Positions 44,231 through 55,630 of a stretch of 64,000 bases of DNA are shown piece after piece (positions within the stretch are counted from its first letter, which is position 1; each line of letters begins with the position of its first letter). The notes beneath the pieces are model-generated. The model ran no database searches and had not been told where the DNA came from. It saw only the letters and a program-made list of their open reading frames with translations. This DNA is from Cristatella mucedo. Its lineage: Eukaryota > Bryozoa > Phylactolaemata > Cristatellidae. A program made the position numbers and the translations under genes. The stretch covers positions 4,936,001 through 5,000,000 of the forward strand of contig WPIO01000024.1 in the NCBI GenBank assembly GCA_009760855.2. Direction: 5' to 3'.

Positions 44231-44917
44231 GTCGTTTTGCGGAGGTCTACAGCTACTGACTGTTCATGGCTTAGTGATGCAAGGTCGCGTTACAGTGACA
44301 AGCCAGCGAAAGAACCTTGCCGCATTTTCCTTGCGATGCGATGTTTCCCAAAGAGAGCACGAGAAATTTACCTGCGTACATAGTGATTCATATTCTCAAA
44401 ATCCATTTTGTTCTTCTCTTAACCTAAAGATCGGGGCAAGCTTCATAACTTTAAAAGACGCTGATATTGTTGACCCCTACACTAGCAGTGCGAATAAAAT
44501 TAGGGCATACATGCTAACTGCATTGATAAGATTGCTCTTTTGACATGTATTATTTCAAAAGAATGGAAGTGGTCTTCGGAGCATTGTCAATGCAATCCAT
44601 ACTACTTGGCAGTTAAGTATACTCACTGTAGTTTAAGAGTCAGCAAAAACTTTGAATGAATGCGGTCTCTCGGCTATACACCGGAAACATAACGTAGTGG
44701 CACCATGTCCGCTATATTTACGGCACATCAGGAAACGTACGGTAACCGCTTGCTTTGATGCAGTTCAAAGTTTTCAAATGTCTGCAATTCTAGTGTTCTG
44801 AGAAGTAATATAACAATCTTTTCGTAATAAAAGCTATTTCAAAGGCTTGCGTGCGTCAGAATTTAAGATATTTCTAAGTTGCTCAGAGTCTTTACCACAA
44901 TAATGATAACAATAATC
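44231..44917. other. Unassigned
   Basis: No independent frame or element; the ORF crossing it begins inside the GT repeat. Confidence 0.4.
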
Positions 44918-45333
44918 ATGTTAATAATAGTAATAATTAATTTTTATAGCGCCCTCAAAGAACTCAGTTTCTCTGTAATCTATTTACGTTCGCTGTAAAG
45001 GAAGTACGATCGATTGATTAGTGGTAGCATTCTCAATGACAACAAGCATGACAAGGTTAGAGGTGACATGCACAAGGTCAGCATGCAGAGATCATTGGCG
45101 GCAGCATGCACGGTGTCAGACCGCATAGGCACATAAAAGACGAATGGCATGCATCCACAAAATGCTATTATAAATTGATCCATTTTAGCTTCTTTTTAAA
45201 TGTGGTTAAGTCAGGGAATGTCGTGACACCATTCGGAAGTGAGTTCCAGGCTTTAGGAGCATACGAACTAAAGGCACGGTCTCCAAATTTTTTGCGGTAC
45301 TCACGAGGTGTTGCTAAACGATTAGATATTTGC
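44918..45333 (-). mobile_element. LINE A 3' fragment, antisense, fused to a gene fragment
   Basis: On the minus strand it begins at TCTAATCGTTTAGCAACACC, inside the last quarter of the ORF, then shows the GDRAFSSYAPKAWNSLP block and ends with the hairpin near 44950 and an ATTATTA tail. Its 5' edge meets the copied exon of the 55-60 kb gene, with both parts on the same strand. Confidence 0.82.
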
Positions 45334-45945
45334 GCATTAATTAATCTGTCTCGGTGGACTGGTTCAAGTAAATCTGAAATATTCAAAGTGCTTCTTAAAG
45401 GATGTTATAATCCAATTCAATTCTTTCGCTACTGTACTCATTTACAAACGCACGAACAAGTGCAATACTCAGCACTTACAAATTCGGAACATAATGTGTT
45501 TCATTGAACTTTGCAGTCGGATCACAATCATAAAGAAGTTGCCTCCAATATAATATTGAATAATATCAACTATCATATCATACTAACTATCGTCATTGCA
45601 TCATCGCCTATTGCTGTGCATTAGCCGTGTAGGGGTCCGCGATTCGACAAAATTACACATGCCGCAATACCACTCCCTTACGAGTATTGATGAAATTAGA
45701 CGGCAGAACTCTAGTAGGGTTTGAAGCCACTTGAAGTATCATTTTGCAATAACATTCCAGGCTGAAAAACTGCCCAAAATTTCGGGCGTTGCATGACTAT
45801 GTATGCAACACCTAGAGGTTCTGCCGGAATCGCACAGTTTAGCGATTCGGTGGTTCGCCTGCCTGTCACAGACGGCCATTGATACGGCATCTTATTTCCC
45901 ACTTGCTGTACTTCGCGTATCGTTGGTACTTGTTGACGCCTCTGG
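45334..45945 (-). pseudogene. Broken copy of the last exon and 3' flank of the 55-60 kb gene
   Basis: The minus strand matches about 60311-60900 of the gene, first in the coding part (residue blocks REVQQ-GNKMPY, PLGVA, GM-LQND-SSGF match in order), then beyond the stop. Shared non-coding blocks include TGCAATGACGATAGTTAG, CAACTTCTTTA and TTTACTT. The frame is broken by a TAG just after the SSGF-P block, so the original C-terminus is lost. Identity is about 70-75% by eye. There is no poly(A) end. The 5' edge lies inside the exon, and the 3' edge abuts LINE A. Confidence 0.82.
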
Positions 45946-45967
45946 GGCAAACCAGAGTGGCTTGCAA

Positions 45968-46035
45968 TGTACGTAAAGATCAATTTCCTTCGGGGCGCTT
46001 TACAAACGACCTATTAGCACTACTACTACTGCTCT
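45968..46035 (+). mobile_element. SINE/LINE A tail fragment
   Basis: A shortened hairpin tail (GTAAAGATCAATTTCCTTCG, GGGGCGCTTTACAAACG) followed by ACTACTACTACTG. Too short to tell SINE A from LINE A. Confidence 0.5.
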
Positions 46036-46506
46036 TTACCCAACGATGGCCTTCGTTAAAGGATGGCTGGTGAAGCATGTGCATACCAACGCTGTGACAT
46101 GATGACAACGCTTGCGATTATCAACGGCTCTTGCATTATAACGGCTGCGAGCCGTTTTTGGACTGTCTGGAAAAAAGAAATTTTCGTGTGATCGCGAGTC
46201 AGCATTACGTCGGGCTTTGAATTGACGAATGTTATAAGCCATTGCCGTACTGATGCAAAACTGCAACTGCGACTCGTTCGCCGGACTTGCAAGCACCAGC
46301 GCCGTCACCGCAATTTGTCACATGGGTACACGGAACGGCAGCGCCGGTTATGTGTACGCTGCACTTGTGGCGACGGTTTGTAGTTCGGAAGCTCAAAAAT
46401 ATTAAACAATATTCTCTCCTTCGCAGTAGCGTAACTCCGCCAGCCGGAAAGGCTAGCGGAGCTAAGACCTTAATAAAGTTAGCATGTAAGGTTATAATGC
46501 AATGCT
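46036..46506. other. Unassigned
   Basis: Overlapping short frames on both strands without motifs. Confidence 0.4.
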
Positions 46507-46665
46507 AAATAATAATAATACACTTGATATAATATATTAATAATAATAATGCACTTGATAAAGCGCCCTCAGAGAACTCATCTCTTTCTAGGCGCTTTAC
46601 ATTTGCTGCAAAGGGAATATAGCACCCTCAGAGAACTCAATCTCTTTCTAGGTACTTTACATTGG
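46507..46665 (-). mobile_element. Two LINE A 3' tails in tandem, antisense
   Basis: AATAATAATAAT tails and two hairpins (GCGCCCTCAGAGAACTC...TCTTTCTAGGCGC at about 46562-46598, and a diverged second at about 46622-46660), both on the minus strand with ~20 bases between. Confidence 0.8.
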
Positions 46666-47059
46666 GTAACGCGTAGATTTTATTGAAGCAGCTTCCACTG
46701 GAAAAGTTGCGTACCAAGTTTTGGTATTGCACAAATTGCTCGGAAATGAAAGTGGCTACCGTATCTATGGACAATGTACCGGCGATTTTATTCACAACCC
46801 AGTGATTTCCGTGAGCTTTCAAAGTAAGCGCGACAGGTCCGTCACAGGAGATGAGACAGCGAGCGGAATTCAAAATATTAACTGCTGAAATTTTGTTCAG
46901 CCTGAGCTTTTTGCCACAAATGTGCGAGGCTGCGCTTTATTTTAAGAACGACAGTTATCTCACCCGAATGAATCAGTGATTAGCGGAAAAGCCAGTACGA
47001 CGGAAAGACGGCTGCATGAGCGTAAGTGAACAAGTAAGCCTGCTTAAATAGAAAAGCTA
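46666..47059. other. Unassigned
   Basis: No supported feature. The sequence becomes GC-rich downstream. Confidence 0.4.
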
Positions 47060-48860
47060 GTTGATCGTGTTGATCGTGACCTCCGAAAGGCAGCTTGAAT
47101 CTTGCGACCGAATTTCGGGAGCGGCGCTCACAGTGGAATCGGCTGCAGGAGACGATCGGAACCAGTGGCGCCACCTTGCGTAAGGCGCAGGCCTGCTTGA
47201 TGTCGGCGACAGCTCGACTCGTGTCATGCCAGGGCGCGAGTTTTTTCATCGAATGTTCTAGAGGAGCGCTCTCCGTTTTCGCTCAGCCAACATCGCACGA
47301 ATGCCATACAAGTACCGGCGACGACGCAAGCTCGAGCACGCTGCGTCAGCTTAAAATTTGCGAATTCCGCTCGAGCCATCGGCATCCGCACGAGCGTCCC
47401 TTGAAAAGCAAGCGGGCGAAGTAAAGCGGAAAGCAGCTGCGGGCGGCGGCGCAGGCTCGCCGGCCGCCGCCGACCCGCTCTCACGTTCGCACGCGACGCG
47501 CCGTCGCACGCGCTGCGGCGGCGGCGAGCTCGTTTGCACCCGCCGCTGCGTGTTGCGGCGGCGGCGCTCAGCTGCACCGGCGCTAGAAAACTGATTATTC
47601 AATCGTTGAAGTCAGCCACTGGCTCTACTCGGCTCCGCATGGCGGCGTTGGCATAAGACTCAGAACCAAAGATCAAGCAAATTGCGTAAAGCAGAAGCGA
47701 GATGAAGAGAGGTCGCCGCTCGCGAAGCCGCTCTAGGCCAGGGCGCTATGCAAATGTATCGTCGTTATAATCATTATTATTATTATCTGGCCGCCGAGAT
47801 GAAAGCATGGTGGAGTGGGTGGAGCGCGTGCAGCGAGCGTCGCCGTCGTCTGGGCCTGAATCGCTCGCGCGCGTAGCAAGAAATACCTGCGAGTTATCAC
47901 TTTATATGGAGACGCGCGCTGCGATGGAACGCCGGCGATGAGACGCCGGACTTAAATTAGATGCCGACTACCGATCGCAGCCCGGCAACGCACCTCTAGA
48001 CTGAATAAAATAAGTTGCTGGCACGATCGCGTAACCGCCGAATTTCAAAAGGAAGCAGCCGGGAGCACCGAGCCGAGCGCCGAGATAGAGAAGTAGCGGG
48101 AAGTCGGCGCCCGATCGAACCGCACACGCACGCGTCAGCTTCTAACAGGGCTTCGCCGTTTCAGCGACCGAATCGTCCGACTCTGCGCCCGGCGACGCCG
48201 CGCACGCCGCTGTCGCTGCCGCCGACAGCAGCCGACAGGAGCTGGCGCGAGAAAGTAGCGCGGCGCGCGCGCGCAGCTGCGGCTAAGCGCGGCGGCCAGG
48301 TCGTTCCGCGACCGCCATTTAGCCGGCGGCGCGCTGCGCTGGCCGCCGCGGTGTCTTGCTGAGATTGCGCGATCGGCGGAAGCGAAGCGAATCCTCGGAC
48401 CGTCTAACGACGCTCGGCGGTCTTTCGGCTGCCGGCGGCGGCGGCGGCGGCGCATCGACCGCCGCTCGTCGATCGCTCGAGCGTCGCGCCGACGCCGAGG
48501 GGCCGACGCTCGCGCCCGCTCATGCCCTCCGCCACGACGCGCGGCGCGCGCTCGCTCGGCTGCTGCGCGCCGCATGCGCCCGCCCCGACTGCCGGCGCAT
48601 CCTTGCGCACCTGCTGCGCGCGAGCGTCGGCAGCGTCTTCGAGGCCTTTGGTCAGGCTCGTGACGTCGGACGCATACCAGTTCGCCTGGGCGCGGCGCGC
48701 CGTCGCGATCGGCGTAGACTTCGCATAAGGGGGAGGGGGCGGGGAAGTAGCGGTCACTTTTTTCATTGCTGACCTGGTCCTGGTAACTAGCAAGGCTTCC
48801 GTTTGCGCCATGCGTGTCGATTCTCGACCAACGTCCGAGCAGCCTCGGCGGCAAGGCAGA
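47060..48860. promoter_or_regulatory. Large CpG island, possible promoter region
   Basis: Very high CpG density, strongest at 47420-47580 and 48160-48720, with many GGCGGC and GCGCGC words. Frames of 80-257 codons are open on both strands simultaneously, which is what stop-poor GC-rich sequence gives, so I do not call genes. A LINE/SINE A tail (about 47745-47795: GGGCGCTATGCAAATG then ATTATTATTATT) interrupts it. In animals such islands commonly mark promoters. The nearest well-supported gene on the plus strand is at 55.6 kb. Confidence 0.5.
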
Positions 48861-49049
48861 TGAAGGCGTCGGTAGACCCTTGATGTAGTGTGAGGTCACG
48901 TCACTCAAAGGAGACCCGCGCGTCTCCTTGATAACCCATAAAGGCTTATATGCCGTGTCGAGTGATCACGATATATGTCGGCAATAAAGATAATAGAGCT
49001 TAAGAAATGCACCAATATAAGAGCAGCTGAGTAACGGTACCCCCACTAA

Positions 49050-49261
49050 ATCCGTGCCTAATTTTCCAAATATAAAGCCAATCGCCCGCGTACGAGTTCC
49101 GTCATCTCTTGCCGCTCACGTCGGCTGGACGACTCGTCGTCAGCGACGCGAGCGCTTTGAGAGCTCGGCTTGGCGTAGCCTTCCTCCTCTTCCGGTCCGG
49201 TGTGTTGGAGTTTCACGCTGCGTCGACAGCGCCGTTGCGTGAAGTGAACAAGGAGTCGGAG
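49050..49261 (+). other. Candidate 5' exon ending at a strong donor site
   Basis: A GC-rich stretch ends in GTCGGAG followed by GTAAGC at 49262, a close match to the animal 5' splice consensus. It could be a non-coding first exon of the gene at 55.6-60.6 kb. The link is inference; other donor-like sites follow GCAG at about 50139 (GTATGA) and AACAG at about 51190 (GTAAAA). Confidence 0.3.
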
Positions 49262-49303
49262 GTAAGCTTTCCGAAGGATGCGAACTTATTTTCAGCAGTC
49301 GTC

Positions 49304-49334
49304 TGCATGAGGCTATCGGCTTGCGTTGTTGTGC
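49304..49334 (+). repeat. Left direct repeat flanking the hexamer tract
   Basis: TGCATGAGGCTATCGGCTTG and following bases recur at 49812-49843 with few changes. Confidence 0.85.
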
Positions 49335-49340
49335 AGCGGT

Positions 49341-49811
49341 TCTGTCTCTGTATGTCTCTCTCTCTCCCTCTCTGTCTGTCTGTGTCTGTCTCTGTCCCTG
49401 TCTCTGTCTCTGTCCCTCTATGTCTCTCTCTGTCTGTCTTTCTCTTTGTCTCTGTCTCTCTGTCTCTGTCTCTGTCTCTCTGTCTCTCTGTCTCTGTCTC
49501 TGTCTCTCTGTCTCTGTCTCTCTGTCTCTGTCTCTCTGTCTCTCTCTGTCTCTGTCTCTGTCTCTGTCTCTGTCTCTGTCTCTGTCTCTGTCTCTGTCTC
49601 TGTCTCTGTCTCTGTCTCTGTCTCTGTCTCTGTCTCTGTCTCTGTCTCTGTCTCTGTCTCTGTCTCTGTCTCTGTCTCTGTCTCTGTCTCGGTGTCTCTG
49701 TCTCTCTGTCTCTGTGTCTCTGTCTCTCTGTCTCTGTCTCTGTCTCTGTCTCTGTCTCTGTCTCTGTCTCTGTCTCTGTCTCTGTCTCTGTGTCTCTGTC
49801 TCTCTGTCTCT
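49341..49811. repeat. (TCTCTG)n hexanucleotide tract, about 470 bp
   Basis: Variable CT/TG mixtures at both ends surround a nearly pure TCTCTG block at about 49553-49690. One strand is purely C/T/G with no A over most of its length. Frames on both strands (Ser/Leu/Cys or Arg/Asp/Glu/Thr repeats) are artefacts. Confidence 0.97.
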
Positions 49812-49843
49812 GTGCAAGAGGCTATCAGCTTGCGACGTTGTGC
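49812..49843 (+). repeat. Right direct repeat flanking the hexamer tract
   Basis: TGCAAGAGGCTATCAGCTTG and following bases match 49304-49334. Confidence 0.85.
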
Positions 49844-50110
49844 GTTCGCAATTGGTCGGCGCGTCGCCGCAGTGATGTCCCACTTGGCTTCGAATTTAAA
49901 TCGGTGCTGTACGCACATGGCGTTCGGCGATCGGCGATGTACGCACATGGAACGCATCCTGTAGGGAGCACCTGCAGCTACTGTTCCGAGCGTTTGACGC
50001 GTGAGCGTGCGACGAGCGGCACCCGCCGCGCGTCGCCTCGTGCGCGCTCGCCGTAGTAAAGGACTCGCGCTTAACGCGATCCAGATTTTGGCTTCGAGTG
50101 CAGCTGCAGC
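49844..50110. other. CpG-rich continuation
   Basis: CpG-rich, with a small tandem piece GTACGCACATGG repeated at about 49909 and 49939. No exon supported except a donor-like GCAG-GTATGA at about 50139. Confidence 0.35.
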
Positions 50111-51667
50111 TCTTTGATTGCCTTTGATTTTCAAGCAGGTATGATAACCGCCTATACCGATAGCTCTTTCCAGTCACCGTGCAAATGATACTGTTGAATA
50201 ATCTGACCTTTGATTGCTCGTCCGAGGAATAGATGGCTGGCTTGGTGCAGCGATAGCCCAAGAGGCAAGGTGCTCGCTCTGCACTACCGAGGCTTCTTTT
50301 CTGCTGGCTAAATTCTTCGCCACGTAGCCGCGCAGTATACACGGCGAAGGATTTAGTCGCAGGAGAGTTGCAGCGGACGCTACTCTTGCAGGCAGTGCGT
50401 TTCCGACCCTTTACTTTGTATAGCTTATTCTTTCACTTCCCCTGATGCCCCCGCCCGAAAGGCGAGACCGCATGTGCCTAGTTTTTCAGTGCTGAAATTG
50501 CCGGGCGCACGTACCGCAGCGGCGCGCTCTCCCGCGGCTTGCACGTCTGCAGATTTGCTCCCTCACATTGGTGCTCGCTTTCTCGCTCGCCTCGTGCTAT
50601 GCCAGCTATGTGGAGGCTCGAGCCGTCGAAGGCGTGCTCAGAGCGAGTCATCCTTTGTCGTCATCTGAGTCTTGCATGCATAGCCAACTTGCCCGGTCAC
50701 GATGAGCTCAGATCTTTGCGCCGCGGCCGGAGGCCCTGAGCTGACGTTGCGGGCGCACTGTACGCGGCACCTCCCTTCAGCCGAGAGCAGCGGCGTCCTC
50801 ACCGCCCGCTAACGCGAGCGCGCGCACAGCGACGGCTCAGCTAGAGAGCAACTGCTCAGCTAAGCTCCTTTAAGCATTCAAGCTCGCTCTACAAATCACG
50901 TTGTCTGAACTTCGAACTTGGACACTTGCATGTGTACATGTGTATATATGCACAAGCACACGTGTTCGTCGCGTACCGTTTCGCTCAACAGCTGTTGCAC
51001 AGCCACACATGTCCCGGTGGCTGAACATAGTTTACCAACGCCGAGTCGGCTTAGAATATGAAATAGGCTATAGAGCTTGCAGCACTGCTTATGCGAAAAT
51101 TGTTTATGCGAGACCTGTCATTAGATGTCAACCAGAACTCATTGTTTTTCAGACAACGCGACGCGAGGCTCGAATAAGAAAACAGAACAGGTAAAAAGAC
51201 CTTTACTGTTAGCGAGAGCTTGTATTTCACTCTTATGTATCTAAAATAGATTCAGTTGCTCTCACAAATTTAAGTTTAGGACATTTAATTTTCACTTTTA
51301 AGAGCAAGAAACGTAGTTTTAAAATTTGAATATTTGCAAGGGTTCCTGCTGATTGGAGATGCAATCCTTGAAATAAAATACCAATGTTTTACATGCCAAC
51401 TCTGATTGTTTCTAATTGACTGTGCGCTATTTAACGAATATCATTAGCAATAGATTGTTTTGAGCGGGCGTGGATCGATCCAAACGTGTTTGGGAGTGGT
51501 CAAAATAGTACGAAAAAATACTATGCTAGTCATTCAATCTTGTAGAATCTTTTTGCTGCGATGAATGCATTTGACTCCATTCATTCATCAACTCTAGGAT
51601 CACCTGCATTTTCTGCTAACTTCTCTGTTAGGTAAGCGACAGTAAATCCAGCCTGCTGAAAGCCAGT
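50111..51667. other. Unassigned
   Basis: A 97-codon plus-strand frame at 50901-51194 ends just before a donor-like CAG-GTAAAA site and has no motif. Possibly intron of the downstream gene. Confidence 0.3.
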
Positions 51668-51690
51668 AATAATAATAATAATAATAATTG
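51668..51690. repeat. (TAA)n microsatellite
   Basis: About seven AAT units, without an adjacent LINE A hairpin. Confidence 0.85.
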
Positions 51691-52394
51691 TCTCAAGAGT
51701 ACAGGTGCATATTTAGTAGAGACTTGACTGATGCAAATTCAAAGTCACTGGTGTCAGAATCTGGGATTGAATTAAAAGAGTTCCAACACAAGCCAGTTGA
51801 GGAACCGTTAAACAACCCATTTCAAGGCAGCGTGAGGAACTATGAGACGACTGGAAAGCCGTCGGGGCGGTGTGAAGGAGCCGGCGAGCGGGTGATGGTG
51901 CAAAGAGGGGCTGGTGTAAGCGAGCGAAGTGACTCGTACGCCAAAGAAAGCCACTATCTTTGATTCATTTCTATGTTTGACAGGGGCCGATGAAGTTCAG
52001 ACAGAATTGTCGTTATGTGGCAGCTACAGCGGTCGCGACGGACCAGATGAGCTGCTTAATTTTGCACCGGCTGCATATATTTAAAGGCAGATGCCATTTG
52101 CCGTGAATAATGAGAATTTCATTTTTAAGAGCGATGCTAATGAATGAGGCAGCAAAATCTGCGTCTTGAGGGTTGTCTGTTCGACGTGTCTGGCTTGGCT
52201 GCAGGGGTCAGACTCCGCCAGCGTAATTCGCATCCGCGCTTAATGCTAACTGAGCGTACATCAACTGCGTGTCCGTGTCAGCGAGCCTGCTTCTGAACGT
52301 GCCTAGTTGGGCAGTCGGGACTTGCCAGCGAGCAAGCCCCGAGGTTGTGCCCCTGGTGTTTATTCCAGAAAGTTTAATCTCTCTCTCTTTCCTG
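51691..52394. other. Unassigned
   Basis: A 91-codon plus-strand frame at 51688-51963 has no motif. Confidence 0.35.
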
Positions 52395-52525
52395 TCTCGG
52401 CAGGTCGTGCGTTCGAGTCCTGCAGCGGGCGATTCAGTATCTCCCGCTTGCGATTGGCGGTGATAACCGTAAAGGCTCTTCCGCCGCTATATAAATAGGG
52501 CTGCTAAATAAACTGCGCTTTGTTT
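52395..52525 (+). mobile_element. SINE family B, 5'-truncated
   Basis: B-box GTGCGTTCGAGTCCTGCAG, then GGGCGATTCAGTATCTCCC, GGCGGTGATAACCGTAAAGG and GCCGCTATATAAATAGGG. The A-box side is missing. Confidence 0.7.
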
Positions 52526-52664
52526 TCTTGTTGGTAGCCATAGCCACCGGCCATTGCTTTGCTATCAAAGTGTACTGACGGCCGGCGTTTCTCCTTATTG
52601 TGCACGCTCGTAGGTGTGTAGTCTGCATCTGTCCGTCTCTAAAGCTCTTTTGCACATGACTTCT

Positions 52665-53060
52665 AAGCCATTTTTAAGTGTTAAGGCTTTCTAATAATCT
52701 TCTCAAGATTATGATCCCAGATCGTATAGCCATACCTCTTACGAAGCTTAAAATTTTTGGAGACCGTGCCTTTAGTTCCTATGCTCTCAAAGCCTGGAAC
52801 TCACTACCGACGCACGTCACAACGTTTCCTGACACGACGACATTTAAAAAGAAGCTTAAAACTTACCTCTTTTTACAGCATTTGGCGGGTCTTTGCGATT
52901 CTTCCTTTGAGTGCGTGTATCTGCTTACACTGTGCCTACTGCTTGCGCATGTTACTACCAAAAAATTAGATTAGTAATGCTTTGTATTCAGCTGCTGTGA
53001 AGTTTAGAGAGAGAGAGAGAGAGATTCAGCTCACTCACTATGCAAATGTATTATTATTGT
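52665..53060 (+). mobile_element. LINE A-related 3' fragment, diverged subfamily
   Basis: The final ORF blocks are visible (GDRAFSSYALKAWNSLPTHV, DTTTFKKKLKTYLF). The 3' UTR is more diverged and holds a GA run (53005-53024) where the hairpin should be. It ends ATGCAAATGTATTATTATTG. Confidence 0.7.
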
Positions 53061-53224
53061 TATGTGCGCTGGTTTCTTACACGTTCTTATGTATGCCTTC
53101 ATTGTGTAAATACTAGGGTGTGCTGTATCTAGAAATACATCTTTCTCGTTGGATGAGTATCTCCTTCTGTAAATCCACAATGCCATTTTGACTACGTGAG
53201 TGCACGAGAGTTTCGTGTAGCGTA

Positions 53225-55310
53225 CTCAAAGGCTAAGCGGCTTTCGGTATGCATTCGGTAGCCAACAAACTTCATCTTACTCAAAAAAGAGAACGTGGGA
53301 AGCACAGTAGAGTCAGGAGAGAAGTTGGGGTAGTGAGTAGCATGGAAGTAGCAGCTCAGGACAGCAGGAAAGAATGTGCCATTGTCGGCAGCGGACCGGG
53401 TAGGTATGATTACATGAGAGTCATGGAAGAGAGTTCCACAGTCTAGGGCCTACAGAGCTGAAGCTTCTGTCGCCAACGGCCTTTAAGCGGAGGAATGGAA
53501 CAGCTAATTCATTGTCCACACAGGATTTGAAGGAACGAGGAGGCTGAAACTGGTGCAGCTGTTCAGCTAGGTTAAAAGTAGCCAAGCCGTGGCGGCGGGC
53601 CTTTTGGGTTCAGCATAAGAACTTTGCTCTGTTTCTGCTCGTAAACGAGACAGACACCCAAGCTCTTTCAGCGAAGAGGACGTGCGGTCAAACTTCTAGG
53701 ATTTTTAAACCAGCAACGCGGCTAAATTCACTGCCACCCGCAGCAGCCGAGTGGCTTTTCCAGTTGCCAAGCCAACAGTGAATCACCACCACAATCTAGC
53801 TGCGATAGGACCAAGGAGCTGGAGGAGGACTTTTTCCAAGCCACCATAGAAGACAGTTTCTACTTTTAGATCGGGGTCGGACGTGATGGCGTAGCTTTAC
53901 AATCTGAATTCAGCTGTCGAAGACGTCGAAGCCTAAACTTCGAGCGCACGGCGATGGTCACACGACGGCATCACCCTTTAAAAGAGCAAAGTCTTCTAGT
54001 CAAGTCGCACGGTTTGGGTGTCCTATAAGTAGCAGTTCCGTTCTATCGTCGTTTGGTTTGAGGAAATTTGCCACCATCGAGGATTAAATGTCTTCAAGGC
54101 AAGCATTCACTTTATCAGTTGCTGCAGCAGATGCCGACGGTTTAAATGACAAATACAACTGGGTATCGTCAGCATCAGATTGATAGCCTATTCTATGGGC
54201 CTGAATCGCTTTTCCCAGAGGTTGAGTGCAAATGAAGAACAGTAAATTACCAAGGACTGACCCTTGTGTGACTTCAGCCACACATGACACAGATTGAACA
54301 CGATCGCACAAGTACGATTTAAGCAGCGACAGTGCCTTCTCTGCCAGACCGTTCGTTGTTTTAATCATTGAAGTATGATATCCTGATCAATAGACTCGAA
54401 GGCAGCTGACAAACCAAGCAGCTCTCGGGCGGCGACATTCCCGTCATTTTCTGCATCAGATGTCAGTGGTTACACGGAGGAGAGAAGTTTCATCGGAGTG
54501 CTGCCGCTTGACCTATGACGGAAGTTTATCTGAAAATGCATTCTTTTCAGTGCGTGCTAAATGGTGCTTTGAGACAATTGTATCAAGAATCTTTGACAAA
54601 AAAGAAACAGGGAATGTAGGGGGATAGTTAGTTAGCAAAGAACCCTGTATCTAATCCAGGCTTTTTGAGTATAGGTCTAACGATGGCCGATTGTAAGGAC
54701 TCTGGTACAATCCCCTTTCGTAGAGAAGCATTAAAAATTTGGGTTATATCTGAGCTAGGTTTCTAGTGCCAATGAAGACCTTAGAGTGCATGCATAGGGT
54801 CTTCAGGAGACGAGCTTTGTTTTTACTAGACCCTAATTACGTTGGCCACATCGCATTCAGAAACCTTGGGAAAGTCTCTCGACGGATATCACAGGTTGCA
54901 TTTCAACGATGGCTTCTTCAGTCGGGGGGGGGGTGAGCTCTATGCAGGACCGCAATGTGCGCGTCTTTTTAATGGAGAAGGCCGAAAACTTGTAGGCCGA
55001 GCAGTTAATATCGGGGAGGGGGTTTGAGATCTCTAAGAATTGACAAGTAAATTATCTACTGTCTTGTGCATCTTTTTCGTCCGACAGGCAGGACTTCAGT
55101 TTTCTAGCGAAAAATAAAAGCCCTCGCTTTCTAAGCTTCCGGCGTGTGTTCGAAGCAATTCTTTGAAAGTTATTGCATTGATACAAGAGTTGAGACTGAC
55201 ACTAAATTTGCAACGGTAGATTTTGACGGATGATTTTTCAATCAGTTCAGTAGTCCAACCCCATTCTGTGTGTACTACCACACTTGCTTAAACGCTTGAG
55301 TTCGTGACCA
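53225..55310 (-). mobile_element. LINE family B, longest copy, antisense
   Basis: The minus strand runs from the linker before reverse transcriptase (about 55300-54680) through the reverse transcriptase (54840-54080) and C-terminal region to the 3' UTR (CGGTAGCCAACAAACTTC side at about 53230). The linker has the pattern of an N-terminal L2-type ORF (ending ...NASLRKGIVPESL). It is riddled with stops and frameshifts, but its extent shows what the family looks like upstream. Confidence 0.8.
54084..54368 (-). pseudogene. LINE B reverse transcriptase core fragment
   Basis: About 95 codons with GLAEKALSLLKSYLCDRVQS, TQGSVLGNLLFFICTQPLGK and a modified catalytic box reading [12 protein letters not shown], where the usual FYADD aromatic residues are replaced. 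Non-functional. Confidence 0.8.
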
Positions 55311-55324
55311 TAATGAAAGCAATA

Positions 55325-55520
55325 AATAATTATTATACATTTTATAGCGCCCTCAGATGTCTTAATCTCTCTATATAGACACTTAACACTAAGCTGCATG
55401 TAAGGGAAGAATGCTCAAATTTCTATTGGTAGCATGTTCAATGCCAACAAGCGTAAGACGATTAGAGATAGTACACGCATCTTCAGCTTGTAAATATGGT
55501 TGGTCGCAAGTGTTTAATTG
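55325..55520 (-). mobile_element. LINE A 3' fragment, antisense
   Basis: Hairpin in diverged form (AGCGCCCTCAGATGTC...TATATAGACACT) and about 130 bases of 3' UTR with GTTGGTCGC at its far end. It adjoins the LINE B copy. Confidence 0.7.
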
Positions 55521-55630
55521 GTTCACTTTGTACTGAAATTGTGTCACGAATCCTCTACGTTTAACAACAGCTTAGAATCGTTAAAAGAGTGCACGTTTTT
55601 ATAGGTTACTGCAACCCAGAAAACCAGCAC

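Noticed and set aside
44918-45945. Ordinary processed pseudogene of the 55-60 kb gene
   Set aside because: No poly(A) at its 3' edge, only part of one exon is present so intron loss cannot be tested, and it joins a LINE 3' end directly.
48135-48908. 257-codon antisense Arg/Ala-rich ORF in the CpG island
   Set aside because: Overlapping frames of 115-138 codons are open on the opposite strand too; composition explains them and no motif is seen.
49109-50134. ORFs of 180-315 codons over the TCTCTG tract on both strands
   Set aside because: Repeat translation (Ser/Leu/Cys or Arg/Asp/Glu/Thr); no complexity outside the repeat beyond what GC-rich DNA gives.
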